Shown: in pieces, positions 37,382 through 46,908 of the stretch | How the letters are laid out: every line of letters starts with the position of its first letter | Position numbering within the stretch: position 1 is the first letter of the stretch | Source: Sulfitobacter sp. SK012 | GTDB lineage: Bacteria > Pseudomonadota > Alphaproteobacteria > Rhodobacterales > Rhodobacteraceae | Length of the DNA: 64,000 nucleotides | NCBI RefSeq assembly: GCF_003352085.1 | Contig: NZ_CP025804.1 | Location: 4,712,001 to 4,776,000 of the forward strand | Reading direction: 5' to 3' | Notes under the pieces: generated by a model | What the model was told of the DNA's origin: nothing | Seen by the model: only the letters and a program-made list of their open reading frames with translations | Database searches by the model: none | Made by a program: the position numbers and the translations under genes

Positions 37382-39022
37382 ATGGCCGAAGAAACCGGTA
37401 CTCACACGCATAGCCACGAACATGCTGAGGCAGGATCACAGATCCAATCCCCCGCAAGTAGCGCGCAAGTGGTTTCAGACTACCGTGGAATCACTGCCCA
37501 TTTCGACAATCAATACTTACGCTGGAACACAGTGACAGAAGCCGCAACGCCGGTGGTGGTTACTTACAGTTTTACCAACACGCCCACGACATCGGAATAC
37601 CGACCGTATCCAGTGAGCAGTTATTGGTCTTATAACGCGACACAGCAGGCCAATTTCCGCAGTGCCTTAGCCGAATTTGAAGCCGCATCTGGTGTGATGT
37701 TTGTCGAAGTGCAGGGCGAAGCAATGATCAACGCGTTCGGCGCGGATGGCGCAAGCAGCGGTGGTTGGGCAAGTCTCGCATTCAGCACACAAACCAGCAC
37801 CGGCGACGGATATCTTGTAAATGCCAGCCGCAACATGGCACCAGGCGATTACGGTTATCAAGTTCTGCTTCACGAGCTTGGCCATGCGATGGGGTTAAGC
37901 CACCCACATAGTGGCAACACCTATGTCTTGGACGAAAATGCAGATACGCAGGCCAACACGGTCATGACCTATAACCTTGAAAATGGCGCGGCAACAGATC
38001 TTGGACCACTGGATATCGCAGCCCTGCGCAGTATTTACGGAACCACCGCAGGTACGGCCGGGTGGACTGTTAGCACCGTTAACAACATTCCTGTCATCAT
38101 AGCCTCGGACCGCTCAGAGGTCGTAATGGCCGCCGGCCAAGGATCACGGGTCGAAGCCGGTCGCGGTGATGACACCGTTTATGGCCGCGAAGGCAACGAC
38201 CTGCTGTTTGGCGGCAGCGGGGACGACACGATTTCAGGCGGCGACGGAAATGATCGCGTCTACGGTGGATCTGGCGACGACCTGATTTACACCGACCTTG
38301 AAGTTTACAACACACTGGGCGGCCACGACAGCGCGGCAGGTGGATACGGCAATGATCATATCTATCTGGGTTACGGCAATGATAGATCTACGGGCCAAGC
38401 AGGCCATGACACGCTTGAAGGTGGCTATGGAAACGATTCCCTGAATGGCAGCATCGGCAACGACAGCTTGCTAGGCCAACAGGGCGATGATCGGATATTT
38501 GGTGGCTCTGGACAGGATTCGATTTATGGAAGCGTGGGCAATGACACTTTGAACGGCCACACCGATCACGACATCCTCTTTGGAGAGAGCGGCAACGACG
38601 TGATGCTCGGCGGTCTTGGTGACGACACCTTGGATGGTGGCTCTGGTGATGACGTGATATTTGGCAACGATGGCGACGATATGATCACCGGCGGAAGAGG
38701 TGCTGATGGGCTGCGCGGATTGGCCGGAAACGACACCTTGAACGGCGGTGACGGTGCGGACCGCATGTTTGGAGGGGCAGGGGCGGACACGTTCGTCTTT
38801 GGCAATTCCGATGCTTTTGAGACCAACCGCATTTACGACTTTGAGGGTGGCCAGGACATCATCCGCATCGAAGGCTTGAACCTGCGTTGGGAAATCATGA
38901 CGCTCGTCGAAACAGGCAATGACGGTGCAGATGCAAGCCTGCAGTATTCCAACTGGTTCCGCCTAGATCTGTTGAACACAGATGTAAGCGAACTCAGCGA
39001 AACGGATTTCGTCTTTTCCTAA
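37382..39022 (+). CDS. Secreted M10-type zinc metalloprotease with RTX repeats
   Basis: A 546-residue protease of the serralysin/matrixin type. The zinc site H164ELGHAMGLSH174 and the Met-turn at M195 (TVMTYN) are intact. From about residue 255 to 480 there are many GGxGxDxLx nonapeptides, which bind calcium and act in type I secretion. The N-terminus is histidine-rich (THTHSHEHAEAG) with no signal peptide. GGAG lies before the ATG; the upstream 21 in-frame codons are unlikely. No type I secretion genes are visible nearby. Confidence 0.9.
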   Translation: MAEETGTHTHSHEHAEAGSQIQSPASSAQVVSDYRGITAHFDNQYLRWNTVTEAATPVVVTYSFTNTPTTSEYRPYPVSSYWSYNATQQANFRSALAEFEAASGVMFVEVQGEAMINAFGADGASSGGWASLAFSTQTSTGDGYLVNASRNMAPGDYGYQVLLHELGHAMGLSHPHSGNTYVLDENADTQANTVMTYNLENGAATDLGPLDIAALRSIYGTTAGTAGWTVSTVNNIPVIIASDRSEVVMAAGQGSRVEAGRGDDTVYGREGNDLLFGGSGDDTISGGDGNDRVYGGSGDDLIYTDLEVYNTLGGHDSAAGGYGNDHIYLGYGNDRSTGQAGHDTLEGGYGNDSLNGSIGNDSLLGQQGDDRIFGGSGQDSIYGSVGNDTLNGHTDHDILFGESGNDVMLGGLGDDTLDGGSGDDVIFGNDGDDMITGGRGADGLRGLAGNDTLNGGDGADRMFGGAGADTFVFGNSDAFETNRIYDFEGGQDIIRIEGLNLRWEIMTLVETGNDGADASLQYSNWFRLDLLNTDVSELSETDFVFS

Positions 39023-39034
39023 AGCCTTTTGGCT

Positions 39035-39250
39035 TCAGGCAAAGAGGTCTTGGGGCAAAATGCAAACATCAATTTTTTTGGATAGCGATTGCAGCATGTG
39101 GTGGCCGGTATCGGCCGCGCGGATGGCGTAACCGTATCCTGCAAGGCGGTGCTTCCACTCACGGGCAGACAACGCAATGGAGCGCTCGCGTGAAACCAGC
39201 TCGATCAGCTTTTCGGCTTCGGAACTTTCAAACTTGGCAAAAACAGACAT
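39035..39250 (-). CDS. Small hypothetical protein
   Basis: A 71-residue protein with helical, charged sequence (KFESSEAEKLIELVSRERSIAL) and no membrane segment. A strong AGGAG site lies 7 bases before the ATG at 39250, which supports a real gene. Convergent with the metalloprotease gene. No family recognised. Confidence 0.65.
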   Translation of the reverse strand: MSVFAKFESSEAEKLIELVSRERSIALSAREWKHRLAGYGYAIRAADTGHHMLQSLSKKIDVCILPQDLFA

Positions 39251-39379
39251 CTTAAATCTCCTGAGTTAATATTCTCAGGAACCACCTTGTTGGAGCAGCG
39301 TGGCATGAATTGTGCCGAAATAGGGCCATATCTGGGTCATACTGTGAACAGTGCACGCATGAAGGGTGGTATTGTTTCC

Positions 39380-40576
39380 TTATTCGCCAGCTAACCCTGT
39401 TTCAGCAGCAATTTGTTTCCGGGATTTGCGCCCCCGTTCGGTTGCGGATTTTAACTGACCACAAGCTGCCATGATATCTTCGCCGCGTGGTTTGCGCACC
39501 GGCGAGGGATATCCAGCCTTATAGATGATTTCTGAAAACGCGCGGATACGGTTGTTGCTTGAGCGTGTGTAGGGTGCGCCGGGCCATTCGTTAAACGGGA
39601 TCAAGTTGATCTTGGCCGGGATGCCCTCAATCAGCTTTACCAAACGGTGCGCGTCTTCATCACTATCGTTTACGCCGTGCAGCATCACGTATTCAAAAGT
39701 TATCCGTTCTGAATTGCTAACCTTGGGGTACGTGCGCAGAGCATCGAGGAGTGCTTCGATATTCCAGCGCTTGTTGATCGGCACCAATGTGTCGCGCACT
39801 TCGTCGGTCGTCGCGTGAAAGGACACGGCGAGCAGGCAGCCAATTTCTTGGGCTGTGCGCGCAATTTCCGGCACAACGCCTGATGTTGAAAGGGTGATGC
39901 GGCGACGCGATATCTGGATGCCCTCGGGATCCATGGCGATTTTCATCGCGTCGCGCACATTTTCAAAGTTATAGAGAGGTTCGCCCATGCCCATCAAAAC
40001 GATGTTCGACAAGAGCCGGGCTTCGTAGGTGCGCGCACCTGTTTCTGGCCATTCACCCAGATCGTCGCGCGCCACCATAACTTGGCCAATGATCTCGCCG
40101 GCGGTCAGGTTACGCACTAGTTTTTGCGTCCCTGTGTGACAGAACGAGCAAGTCAGCGTACATCCAACCTGAGACGAAACACAAAGCGTTCCGCGCCCCT
40201 CTTCAGGAATGTAGACAATCTCAACCTCGTGGCCGCCCGCGATGCGCACCAGATACTTGCGCGTCCCGTCGGTGCTTACTTGCTTGGTAACAACATGCGG
40301 CACTTCGAGCACGAAATGCTCTGCCAACTCGGCACGGAACGCCTTGCTGAGGTTGGTCATCGCTTCAAAATCGCGCACGCCCCATTGGTAGATCCACTGC
40401 CAGATCTGACCGACCCGCATCTTGGCCTGCTTTTCCGTCGTGCCCATCGCAATAAGTGCTTCACGCATGCCGTCACGGGTCATGCCGATAAGGTTTGCGG
40501 GCCCCTCCGGCAGTTTACGCGGCATTGTGTGCACGTCTTGCGTGATGGGGGCTTTTGGTTGCTCTGACGGGGTCAT
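39380..40576 (-). CDS. rlmN: 23S rRNA (adenine2503-C2)-methyltransferase RlmN
   Basis: RlmN is a radical-SAM enzyme that methylates A2503 of 23S rRNA and A37 of some tRNAs. The 398-residue protein has the [11 protein letters not shown] iron-sulfur motif, the SQVGC cysteine before it, the [13 protein letters not shown] segment and a C-terminal [12 protein letters not shown] with the second catalytic cysteine. The ATG at 40576 has a GAGAG site 7 bases ahead. Confidence 0.95.
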   Translation of the reverse strand: MTPSEQPKAPITQDVHTMPRKLPEGPANLIGMTRDGMREALIAMGTTEKQAKMRVGQIWQWIYQWGVRDFEAMTNLSKAFRAELAEHFVLEVPHVVTKQVSTDGTRKYLVRIAGGHEVEIVYIPEEGRGTLCVSSQVGCTLTCSFCHTGTQKLVRNLTAGEIIGQVMVARDDLGEWPETGARTYEARLLSNIVLMGMGEPLYNFENVRDAMKIAMDPEGIQISRRRITLSTSGVVPEIARTAQEIGCLLAVSFHATTDEVRDTLVPINKRWNIEALLDALRTYPKVSNSERITFEYVMLHGVNDSDEDAHRLVKLIEGIPAKINLIPFNEWPGAPYTRSSNNRIRAFSEIIYKAGYPSPVRKPRGEDIMAACGQLKSATERGRKSRKQIAAETGLAGE

Positions 40577-40624
40577 GGGATATCTCTCAATCGGTAAGAT
40601 AGCGTATATAGGGGCTTTGGGCCC

Positions 40625-40658
40625 AAAAAGAAAACAGCCCCACCATTTGGCAGGGCTG
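40625..40658 (-). terminator. Rho-independent terminator after the IalB-like gene
   Basis: On the leftward transcript, CAGCCC and GGGCTG form a stem that is followed by TTTTCTTTTT. It lies about 24 bases after the IalB-like stop and upstream of rlmN, separating the two transcripts. Confidence 0.85.
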
Positions 40659-40681
40659 AACCAATAACAGGTGTGCGGGTT

Positions 40682-41212
40682 TTAACCGCTGCAGCGCTTA
40701 GCCGCGTCTTCTACGGCAGCCGTGAAACCCAGCAACGAAAAGCTATCTTTGGTTTCTGTTCCGCGACCTGAACGGCCAACGAGAACAGCATCGGCACCGC
40801 GTTTCATTGCGCTGACAACCTTTTTGTCATCATCTACGTTCGCGGTCCACGCCCACTCGCCGTCGGTAAACATCTTAAATTTGGTACCGGAGATATCCAA
40901 CTGAACGGTCGAGCCGCTTGCAAAAGGATAACCGCCAGTAAAGGCGATCTGACCCTTTTCCCCCGGACTCGGGCGGTAGGTCACCATCAACAGTGTTTGA
41001 CCCCGGTTAACAGCGACCACACGTCCATCGCGTGAGTTCACTGATTCCTTTGGGGTTGAAACGGCCCAACATTCTGTCGGATTGTCTTCGACAAAAACGC
41101 TCCAATCCGTATTGGCCGCAACGCGGTTGGTGCTCTGGCTTTGCGCAAATGCGCTGCCAGCCACCAAGGCGGTTAGCCCTGCTACCAAAACAACAGACTT
41201 CATATTAATCAT
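40682..41212 (-). CDS. IalB-like (invasion-associated locus B) secreted protein
   Basis: A 176-residue periplasmic protein with a signal peptide (MKSVVLVAGLTALVAGSAFA) and the IalB fold pattern: WSVFVEDNPTECWAVSTP, then a late KMFTDGEWAWTANVDDDK segment, with two cysteines likely to pair. Function is unknown in free-living bacteria. A GGAGG site 8 bases before the ATG at 41212 decides the start over an ATG three codons later. Confidence 0.82.
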   Translation of the reverse strand: MINMKSVVLVAGLTALVAGSAFAQSQSTNRVAANTDWSVFVEDNPTECWAVSTPKESVNSRDGRVVAVNRGQTLLMVTYRPSPGEKGQIAFTGGYPFASGSTVQLDISGTKFKMFTDGEWAWTANVDDDKKVVSAMKRGADAVLVGRSGRGTETKDSFSLLGFTAAVEDAAKRCSG

Positions 41213-41388
41213 CTCTACAGCCTCCAGCCGTGCCTTACCTCAATATTGTGCAAACTGCCCGGCACCCCTTTTTCGGGATGCTCTCTTGCCAAGGCTTGCG
41301 TTCTTCCCGACAACAATCACCATAACGCCAAACAAGCGAGTGACGAAACCCTGATTGGCAGGTTTTCGCCCATTAAAAGGATGATTTT

Positions 41389-42369
41389 ATGCAGTTTGCA
41401 GCCCCCTTTGCTGAAATCTGGCGCGGGCCTTTTCTGGAAAGCGTTCATTCGGGTCATGCGGTGATTTGCAACAGCGCCGGGCAAGTGGTTGAGGCATGGG
41501 GAAATCCGTCTGCTGAAATACTACCGCGCAGCTCCTCAAAGATGATTCAGGCGATCCCACTTTTGAACAGTGGGGCGGCCGATATGATGGGTCTGGGAAC
41601 CGAGCAACTGGCGCTAGCCTGTGCATCACATACAGGTGCTTCAATCCATACCGACGGCGTGGCCAAGTGGCTTAAAACGCTCAACCTGAGCGATGATGAC
41701 TTTCGCTGCGGCCCGCAAGAACCAAGCGACCAGGATGCGCGTGACGCCTTAATCCGTGCGCATGAACGCCCCTGTCAAATCCACAACAACTGTTCTGGTA
41801 AACACACCGGATTTCTAACGCTGGCCCGGCATTTGGGTGGTGGGCCAGACTATGTTGACCCAACACATCCCGTGCAAGAAGCCTGTCTGGCCACGTTCGA
41901 AGAAGTCACCCAAGAAACCAGCCCCGGATTTGGCATCGATGGCTGTTCGGCCCCAAATTACGCCTGCACGCTAAAGGGGATGGCACGCGCCATGGCCCAT
42001 TTTGCCGCTGCCCCTGATGGGTCTGCCGAAAAGCGCCTGCACGAAGCAATGCGCCTGCATCCAGAGCTGGTCGCTGGTGAGGGGCGCGCCTGCACAGAGT
42101 TGATGCGCGCGATGGACGGCAAAGTGGCGATCAAGACTGGGGCCGAGGGCTTTTTTATTGCGATCTTGCCAGAACAAAAGCTCGGGATTGCGCTGAAAGC
42201 GGCTTGCGGGACAACCCGCGCTGCGGAATGTGCAATCGCCGCGCTGTTGGTTAAACTGGGGGTGCTGGATGCAGCACACCCAGCAGCGATGAAGCGGATG
42301 AATGCAGCAATCACGAACAGGCGCGGCATTCAGACCGGTGTTATGAAGGCGAGCGCCGCTCTGCTTTGA
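41389..42369 (+). CDS. Asparaginase, Rhizobium-type (AnsA/ReAII class)
   Basis: A 326-residue asparaginase family II (PF06089-type) protein with PRSSSKMIQAIPLL at about residues 46-59 and the conserved HNNCSGKHTGFL segment near residues 131-142, plus IDGCSAPNYACTL. It hydrolyses asparagine to aspartate and ammonia. This class is unrelated to E. coli AnsA/AnsB. AAAGGA precedes the ATG. It converges on serB. Confidence 0.9.
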   Translation: MQFAAPFAEIWRGPFLESVHSGHAVICNSAGQVVEAWGNPSAEILPRSSSKMIQAIPLLNSGAADMMGLGTEQLALACASHTGASIHTDGVAKWLKTLNLSDDDFRCGPQEPSDQDARDALIRAHERPCQIHNNCSGKHTGFLTLARHLGGGPDYVDPTHPVQEACLATFEEVTQETSPGFGIDGCSAPNYACTLKGMARAMAHFAAAPDGSAEKRLHEAMRLHPELVAGEGRACTELMRAMDGKVAIKTGAEGFFIAILPEQKLGIALKAACGTTRAAECAIAALLVKLGVLDAAHPAAMKRMNAAITNRRGIQTGVMKASAALL

Positions 42370-42371
42370 GG

Positions 42372-43247
42372 TTAGTTGACGAACTCGTCGAGGCTATAGC
42401 CCTGCACAAATAGCAGTGCGGTCAGGTCACCAAAATTGATCCGGACCTCGCATTCTGCTGCCACCGCGGGCTTTGCGTGTAGGGCCACGCCCAAGCCCGC
42501 GCGATGCAGCATGCCCAGATCATTCGCGCCATCACCCACAGCGATCACATCAGCATCCGTAATTCCGAGCCGCGCAGTGATTTGCTCCAGCGCGTCGACC
42601 TTGGCTTGCTTGCCTAATATCGGGGTGCCGACTTCGCCTGTCAGAACTTCACCATCGGTCTTGAGCACATTCGCGCGGTTCTCATCAAAACCTAAAGCGT
42701 CGGCAACCTGCGCTGTGAACGCAGTGAAGCCTCCGGAAACCAACGCTGCGTGTCCACCATTTGCCTTCATCGTCGCAAGCAAGGTTTTGCCACCGGGCAT
42801 ATAGGTGATCCGCTCTGCTAACACCTTGTCGATCACATTCATGGGCAGACCTTTGAGCAGGCCGACGCGCTCGCGAAGCGCACCATCAAAATCAAGTTCA
42901 CCGTTCATCGCGCGGGCTGTGATTTCCTTGACGCGAGGCCCAACGCCCGCCTCTTCGGCCAATTCATCAATGCACTCTTGCTGGATCATCGTACTGTCCA
43001 TGTCCGCAAGCAGCATCTTCTTGCGGCGACCTTCGGTTGGGACGACAACCAGATCGATACCCATCTTGCGGCAATCTTCCCAAACGTCCCATCGGTTGGA
43101 TGGAATTTCGGCCAATGCGAATTCCGCGGCCACGTCTGGTGCCAGCCACATGGCATCACCTCCACCCCATGCATTACGCAGGCTTTCCACCAATGCAGGG
43201 TCCAACGTAGGCGTTGAAGGTGAAGTCAGGAGGAGCGCAGTGAACAT
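42372..43247 (-). CDS. serB: Phosphoserine phosphatase
   Basis: SerB carries out the last step of serine synthesis. The 291-residue protein has the HAD-fold nucleophile motif at D82MD84STMIQQECIDELA, the serine/threonine motif LVSGGFTAF, and VGDGANDLGMLHRAGLGVALHAKP with the metal-binding aspartates. The serC-serA pair for the earlier steps lies at the other end of the window. Confidence 0.95.
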   Translation of the reverse strand: MFTALLLTSPSTPTLDPALVESLRNAWGGGDAMWLAPDVAAEFALAEIPSNRWDVWEDCRKMGIDLVVVPTEGRRKKMLLADMDSTMIQQECIDELAEEAGVGPRVKEITARAMNGELDFDGALRERVGLLKGLPMNVIDKVLAERITYMPGGKTLLATMKANGGHAALVSGGFTAFTAQVADALGFDENRANVLKTDGEVLTGEVGTPILGKQAKVDALEQITARLGITDADVIAVGDGANDLGMLHRAGLGVALHAKPAVAAECEVRINFGDLTALLFVQGYSLDEFVN

Positions 43248-43529
43248 AAATGGTTTCCGATCCGCGCCAGGGTTGTCGTAAAAGACGGTTTAGCGGCGCT
43301 ATAACTTCATTTTCAGGACTTTGCCAGCCTGTTACCTCAAGGGGTCATGCGGTGGGGCGCCCTTATCACAGGCGCTGCGGGAAGCATTGCTGATCGCTAA
43401 GTAGCACAAAGCAGACGCTTGTTGAGGCGGTAAATATCAAACTGTGAAGACGGAACATCTCTTCTGACAATTAGGTTCCAACTTGGGGGTTCAGGTGGTA
43501 ACTTCAGATAGTAACGTGGTGAGGGAAAT

Positions 43530-44144
43530 GTGAGAATTCTTTTAGCTGACGACCATGAATTGGTACGAGAAACAATTGCAGCTTTTCTTGAAGCTGAAGG
43601 CGCTTTTCAGGTGGTGCAATACCCCGATTTGCCAAGTGTAGAAAAAGCGCTGATGGCGCATGATCCATTTGATCTTGTACTGCTTGATTACGAAATGCCC
43701 GGCATGAATGGGCTGGACGGCTTGGACAAAATTCTTTTGGCAACGCGGCCACGGCCCGTGGCATTGATCTCAGGCACGGCAAACAAAGAAATCGCAGAGC
43801 AAGCGCTTGAGCGAGGGGCTGCTGGATTTTTACCAAAGAGCATGGCTGCCAAGTCGCTGGTCAACGCAATCAAATTTATGGCGATGGGTGAGAAATACGC
43901 GCCAATCGATTTCATGACCAAAGAAGTTGAAGAGTCGGATCACCCGATGAAAAAGCTTCTGACGGCGCGAGAGCTTCAGGTTTTATCATGCCTTACCCGT
44001 GGCCTTGCCAACAAAGAGATCGCACGCGAGATCGAGCTGCAAGAAGTTACTATCAAGCTGCACGTTAAAACGTTGTGCCGCAAGATAGAGGCTAAAAACC
44101 GCACACATGCAGCAATGATTGCGAAAGAGGCGGGCCTTTTCTGA
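43530..44144 (+). CDS. LuxR/NarL-type response regulator
   Basis: A 204-residue two-component regulator. The receiver domain has the acidic pair near residues 7-8 (LADDHE), the phospho-acceptor D53 in LLDYEMPGMNG, and the SGTANK switch region. The C-terminal LuxR-type helix-turn-helix is at about residues 140-200 (LTARELQVLSCLTRGLANKE, then TIKLHVKTLCRKIEAKNR). The GTG start has GAGGG ahead. It converges on the RTX gene of the exopolysaccharide locus and is the best candidate partner of the hybrid kinase there and for the repeated operator. The 282 bases before it show no gene. Confidence 0.9.
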   Translation: MRILLADDHELVRETIAAFLEAEGAFQVVQYPDLPSVEKALMAHDPFDLVLLDYEMPGMNGLDGLDKILLATRPRPVALISGTANKEIAEQALERGAAGFLPKSMAAKSLVNAIKFMAMGEKYAPIDFMTKEVEESDHPMKKLLTARELQVLSCLTRGLANKEIAREIELQEVTIKLHVKTLCRKIEAKNRTHAAMIAKEAGLF

Positions 44145-44153
44145 CCCGCCTCT
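44126..44153. terminator. Bidirectional terminator between response regulator and RTX gene
   Basis: AGAGGCGGG pairs with CCCGCCTCT across a 10-base loop that contains the response-regulator stop codon. T-rich sequence follows weakly on both sides, so it probably ends both converging transcripts. Confidence 0.65.
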
Positions 44154-44160
44154 GACTTTG

Positions 44161-46866
44161 TTATAGTTGTAGCCCGTCCAACACCTGATCGAAGAATTGA
44201 TCTTGGATATCGGCATGGTCAATCAAGTTGATCGCGAGATTGCCCAGATCAATTGTAACGCTATTGTCGGCATTCTGGGTGATGTGATCGTTGATCCAAT
44301 CTGCCGTCGACATTCCATTCCCCAGAGCATCAAAGCTACGAAGATCAAGACGGTCATTTTCGACACCATCATGTGTGTAGTCAAACAACGTGTCGGTGCT
44401 GTTGTTTGCGTCTGACGTAAGGAAGACAAACCAGTCAGTGTCGGCACCACCCCAGATGTCGTCAGACCCTGTGCCAGACAAAACCTTATCACGGCCTTGG
44501 CCTGCATTGATCACATCGTCTCCGTGTCCGGCGTTGATGTAGTCACTGCCCTGGTCCCCATTGATAATATCATTGCCGTTGCCGCCGTAGAGTTTGTCTT
44601 TGTCATCCCCACCATTCAGCGTGTCATCGCCTGTGCCGCCCTTAAGAACGTCACGTTCGCCTTCACCTGACAACACATCGTCGCCAGAGCCGCCTATGAT
44701 GTTGTCCACACCAGAACCGCCTGTCATGTTGTCATGACCGGACCCACCATTCATGGTGTTGTCGCCTGCGACATCGGACAACGTGTCGTTACCAGTGCTT
44801 CCGTTTAAAACATCGTCACCAGTCCCACCAATTAAGATGTCATCACCGATACCGCCGTTCAGTAGGTCGTCACCAGCACCGCCATCCAGCGTGTCAGCAC
44901 CTGTGCCGCCCGCCAAATCATCAATGCCGTCGTCGCCTGACAATGCGTCGTCACCTGAACCGCCGATCAACTGATCATCGCCTTCGCCACCATGGACAAC
45001 ATCGCTTTCGGACCCCGAGGCAAGGACATCGTTCCCGGTCCCACCATTCAGCACGTCACTGCCGGAGCCACCATTCAGATTGTCGTTGCCAGTACCGCCA
45101 TCAAGGGAGTCGTGACCAGAACCGCCATGCATGATATCGTTGCCAGCACCGCCAAAGAGCTCGTCGTTTTCCTCAGGCAGGAGGTTTCCGCCGGCATCGT
45201 AGCGGTTGCCGAACTCATCGTATGTGTAGATCTCGACTGGTGAGTTCTGAGTTGAATTTCCGCCAAAGAGCTCATCGTCTCCTTCGCCACCAATCAACGT
45301 GTCGTTGCCACTTTGACCTGCAATTGTGTCCTGGCCAATGCCGCCATCAGATTGATCTGCACCACTGCCATTTTCGATGACATCGTCATACGTTTCTTCT
45401 GAATTTGGTGCGATTGTTAGATCCAAATTCCGGATCAATACGGACGCACTGACATCAATTTCAGAAAATGGATCCATAGCACGTGGATCAGATGTACCGT
45501 CATTTGACGAAGAACGCGGACTGGTAGCAACCAACTCGAGGTGAGCCGTTTCGCTGCCAGCATCCATTACGACACGGTAGATGCCGCCAGCACTCGCTGT
45601 GGAATCGTTCATGTCGTGATCGCCACTATTGCCTGCCACATAAAAGTTGCCGTCGGCGTCTTGGATTGCGGCCCCAAACGTAATCGCTGGCACACCATCA
45701 TGCATAACACCGTCGATTAATGTGCCAGTCACATCGTGCGTTTCGAACGTTGGCTCACCGCCATTGGCGACTTCTGACACGTTGATAACGTACATCGTCG
45801 ATGTCGCACCTTCGCTTGTTGGGCGTGTCACACCCATGAAGCTTTGAGACGTTGCATCATAAGCAACATCCCAAAGTTGGTCGGTGATCATGTCCTTGGG
45901 AAACTTGAAAGTCTTGGTTGCGACATCACCGTTGGCATCTACCGAATTCACATCGATCATCGTAATGCTGTCCATGCTAGACTGGAAAGCCCACAGATTG
46001 CCGTTGGAGTCGAAATCACCCGTCCATGAACGGTAAGGCGTGGACCCAATCTTGTAGCTGTCGCCAGCCGCATCCAGCATTATGAGATCGGTTTTCTCAA
46101 CGGCGTTTCCAAGACTGTCGACTCCGTTTCCGACGGCGAGGCCGTAGATCAGATTATCTTGGACGTTGAAACCAATCGCGTTCACTGTGACCGTCGCTGG
46201 GCTACCTGCTACGGTATAAGTGGCATCGACAGGATCAAAGACTTGCAAGGTGCCGTTGATGACCTGGTAGATGCCGGTTTGACCCTCTGCAAAGGTTTTG
46301 ACCTCGACAGATTGGTTGCCAATTTCTTTGTTTTCCAAAGTGTAAAAGATTGGGCCATCGGTATTGACGACCGGGCCGGATGCGTTGGTGCTTTCTATCG
46401 AACGGAATGTGAGTTCACCCGGACCACCAGCACCTTGAAAGGAGATACCGTGCGCTGCAAAAGTTGCGCTGTTGGTGTCAAAGCTGTCGATGACCTCACC
46501 GTTCCACAAGACTTCGACGGCACCGCTGACGGATTGCGCGCCATAGTTTGCTGCAAGATCAAAATTGATCTCATATGCCTCACCCGGCTCTGTATCGATC
46601 ACCTGTGTCATACTGGTGTGGCCACCGGCCTCTTCTTGAACAATCCATGCGCCAGATTCACCGTATTGCGTAAAACTCGAAGCGCCATCCGTGCCTGAGA
46701 GCAGGTTGCTCGTGGTAAAATCTCCAAAGACGACATCATTGCCGTCGCCAGATGTTATTGTGTCGTTGCCTGACAGACCCTGAACCAGGTCTGCGCCGTT
46801 CGTACCATCCAACACTTCGGACACATTGGTGCCGGTCTGTTGGTTTGTAGTTTGAGATGAATTCAT
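44161..46866 (-). CDS. Large RTX protein with beta-propeller-like centre
   Basis: A 901-residue acidic protein. Residues about 20-50 hold two RTX nonapeptides, 60-170 a jelly-roll-like region, 190-480 a series of strand-rich blades (FNVQDNLIYGLAVGNG, DFDSNGNLWAFQSS, YDATSQSFMGVTRP) resembling a propeller, and 500-830 a long run of GGxGxDxLx calcium repeats, with a C-terminal secretion-type tail. No signal peptide, so type I export is expected. No mannuronan epimerase or lyase domain is seen. It follows algD by 42 bases on the same strand and may be a matrix or surface protein of the polysaccharide system. Confidence 0.8.
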   Translation of the reverse strand: MNSSQTTNQQTGTNVSEVLDGTNGADLVQGLSGNDTITSGDGNDVVFGDFTTSNLLSGTDGASSFTQYGESGAWIVQEEAGGHTSMTQVIDTEPGEAYEINFDLAANYGAQSVSGAVEVLWNGEVIDSFDTNSATFAAHGISFQGAGGPGELTFRSIESTNASGPVVNTDGPIFYTLENKEIGNQSVEVKTFAEGQTGIYQVINGTLQVFDPVDATYTVAGSPATVTVNAIGFNVQDNLIYGLAVGNGVDSLGNAVEKTDLIMLDAAGDSYKIGSTPYRSWTGDFDSNGNLWAFQSSMDSITMIDVNSVDANGDVATKTFKFPKDMITDQLWDVAYDATSQSFMGVTRPTSEGATSTMYVINVSEVANGGEPTFETHDVTGTLIDGVMHDGVPAITFGAAIQDADGNFYVAGNSGDHDMNDSTASAGGIYRVVMDAGSETAHLELVATSPRSSSNDGTSDPRAMDPFSEIDVSASVLIRNLDLTIAPNSEETYDDVIENGSGADQSDGGIGQDTIAGQSGNDTLIGGEGDDELFGGNSTQNSPVEIYTYDEFGNRYDAGGNLLPEENDELFGGAGNDIMHGGSGHDSLDGGTGNDNLNGGSGSDVLNGGTGNDVLASGSESDVVHGGEGDDQLIGGSGDDALSGDDGIDDLAGGTGADTLDGGAGDDLLNGGIGDDILIGGTGDDVLNGSTGNDTLSDVAGDNTMNGGSGHDNMTGGSGVDNIIGGSGDDVLSGEGERDVLKGGTGDDTLNGGDDKDKLYGGNGNDIINGDQGSDYINAGHGDDVINAGQGRDKVLSGTGSDDIWGGADTDWFVFLTSDANNSTDTLFDYTHDGVENDRLDLRSFDALGNGMSTADWINDHITQNADNSVTIDLGNLAINLIDHADIQDQFFDQVLDGLQL

Positions 46867-46908
46867 GTTTTCCTCTTTAAGAACACTTCGGTGGAAGGAG
46901 GATTGGGG

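Noticed and set aside
38100..38820. Direct repeats as a possible CRISPR or satellite array
   Set aside because: They are coding repeats of the GGxGxDxLx type in an RTX protein; the same applies to 44500-45350.
44161..46866. RTX protein as an AlgE-type extracellular mannuronan C5-epimerase
   Set aside because: Those enzymes carry a parallel beta-helix A-module before the RTX R-module. No such module or its catalytic motif is visible here.
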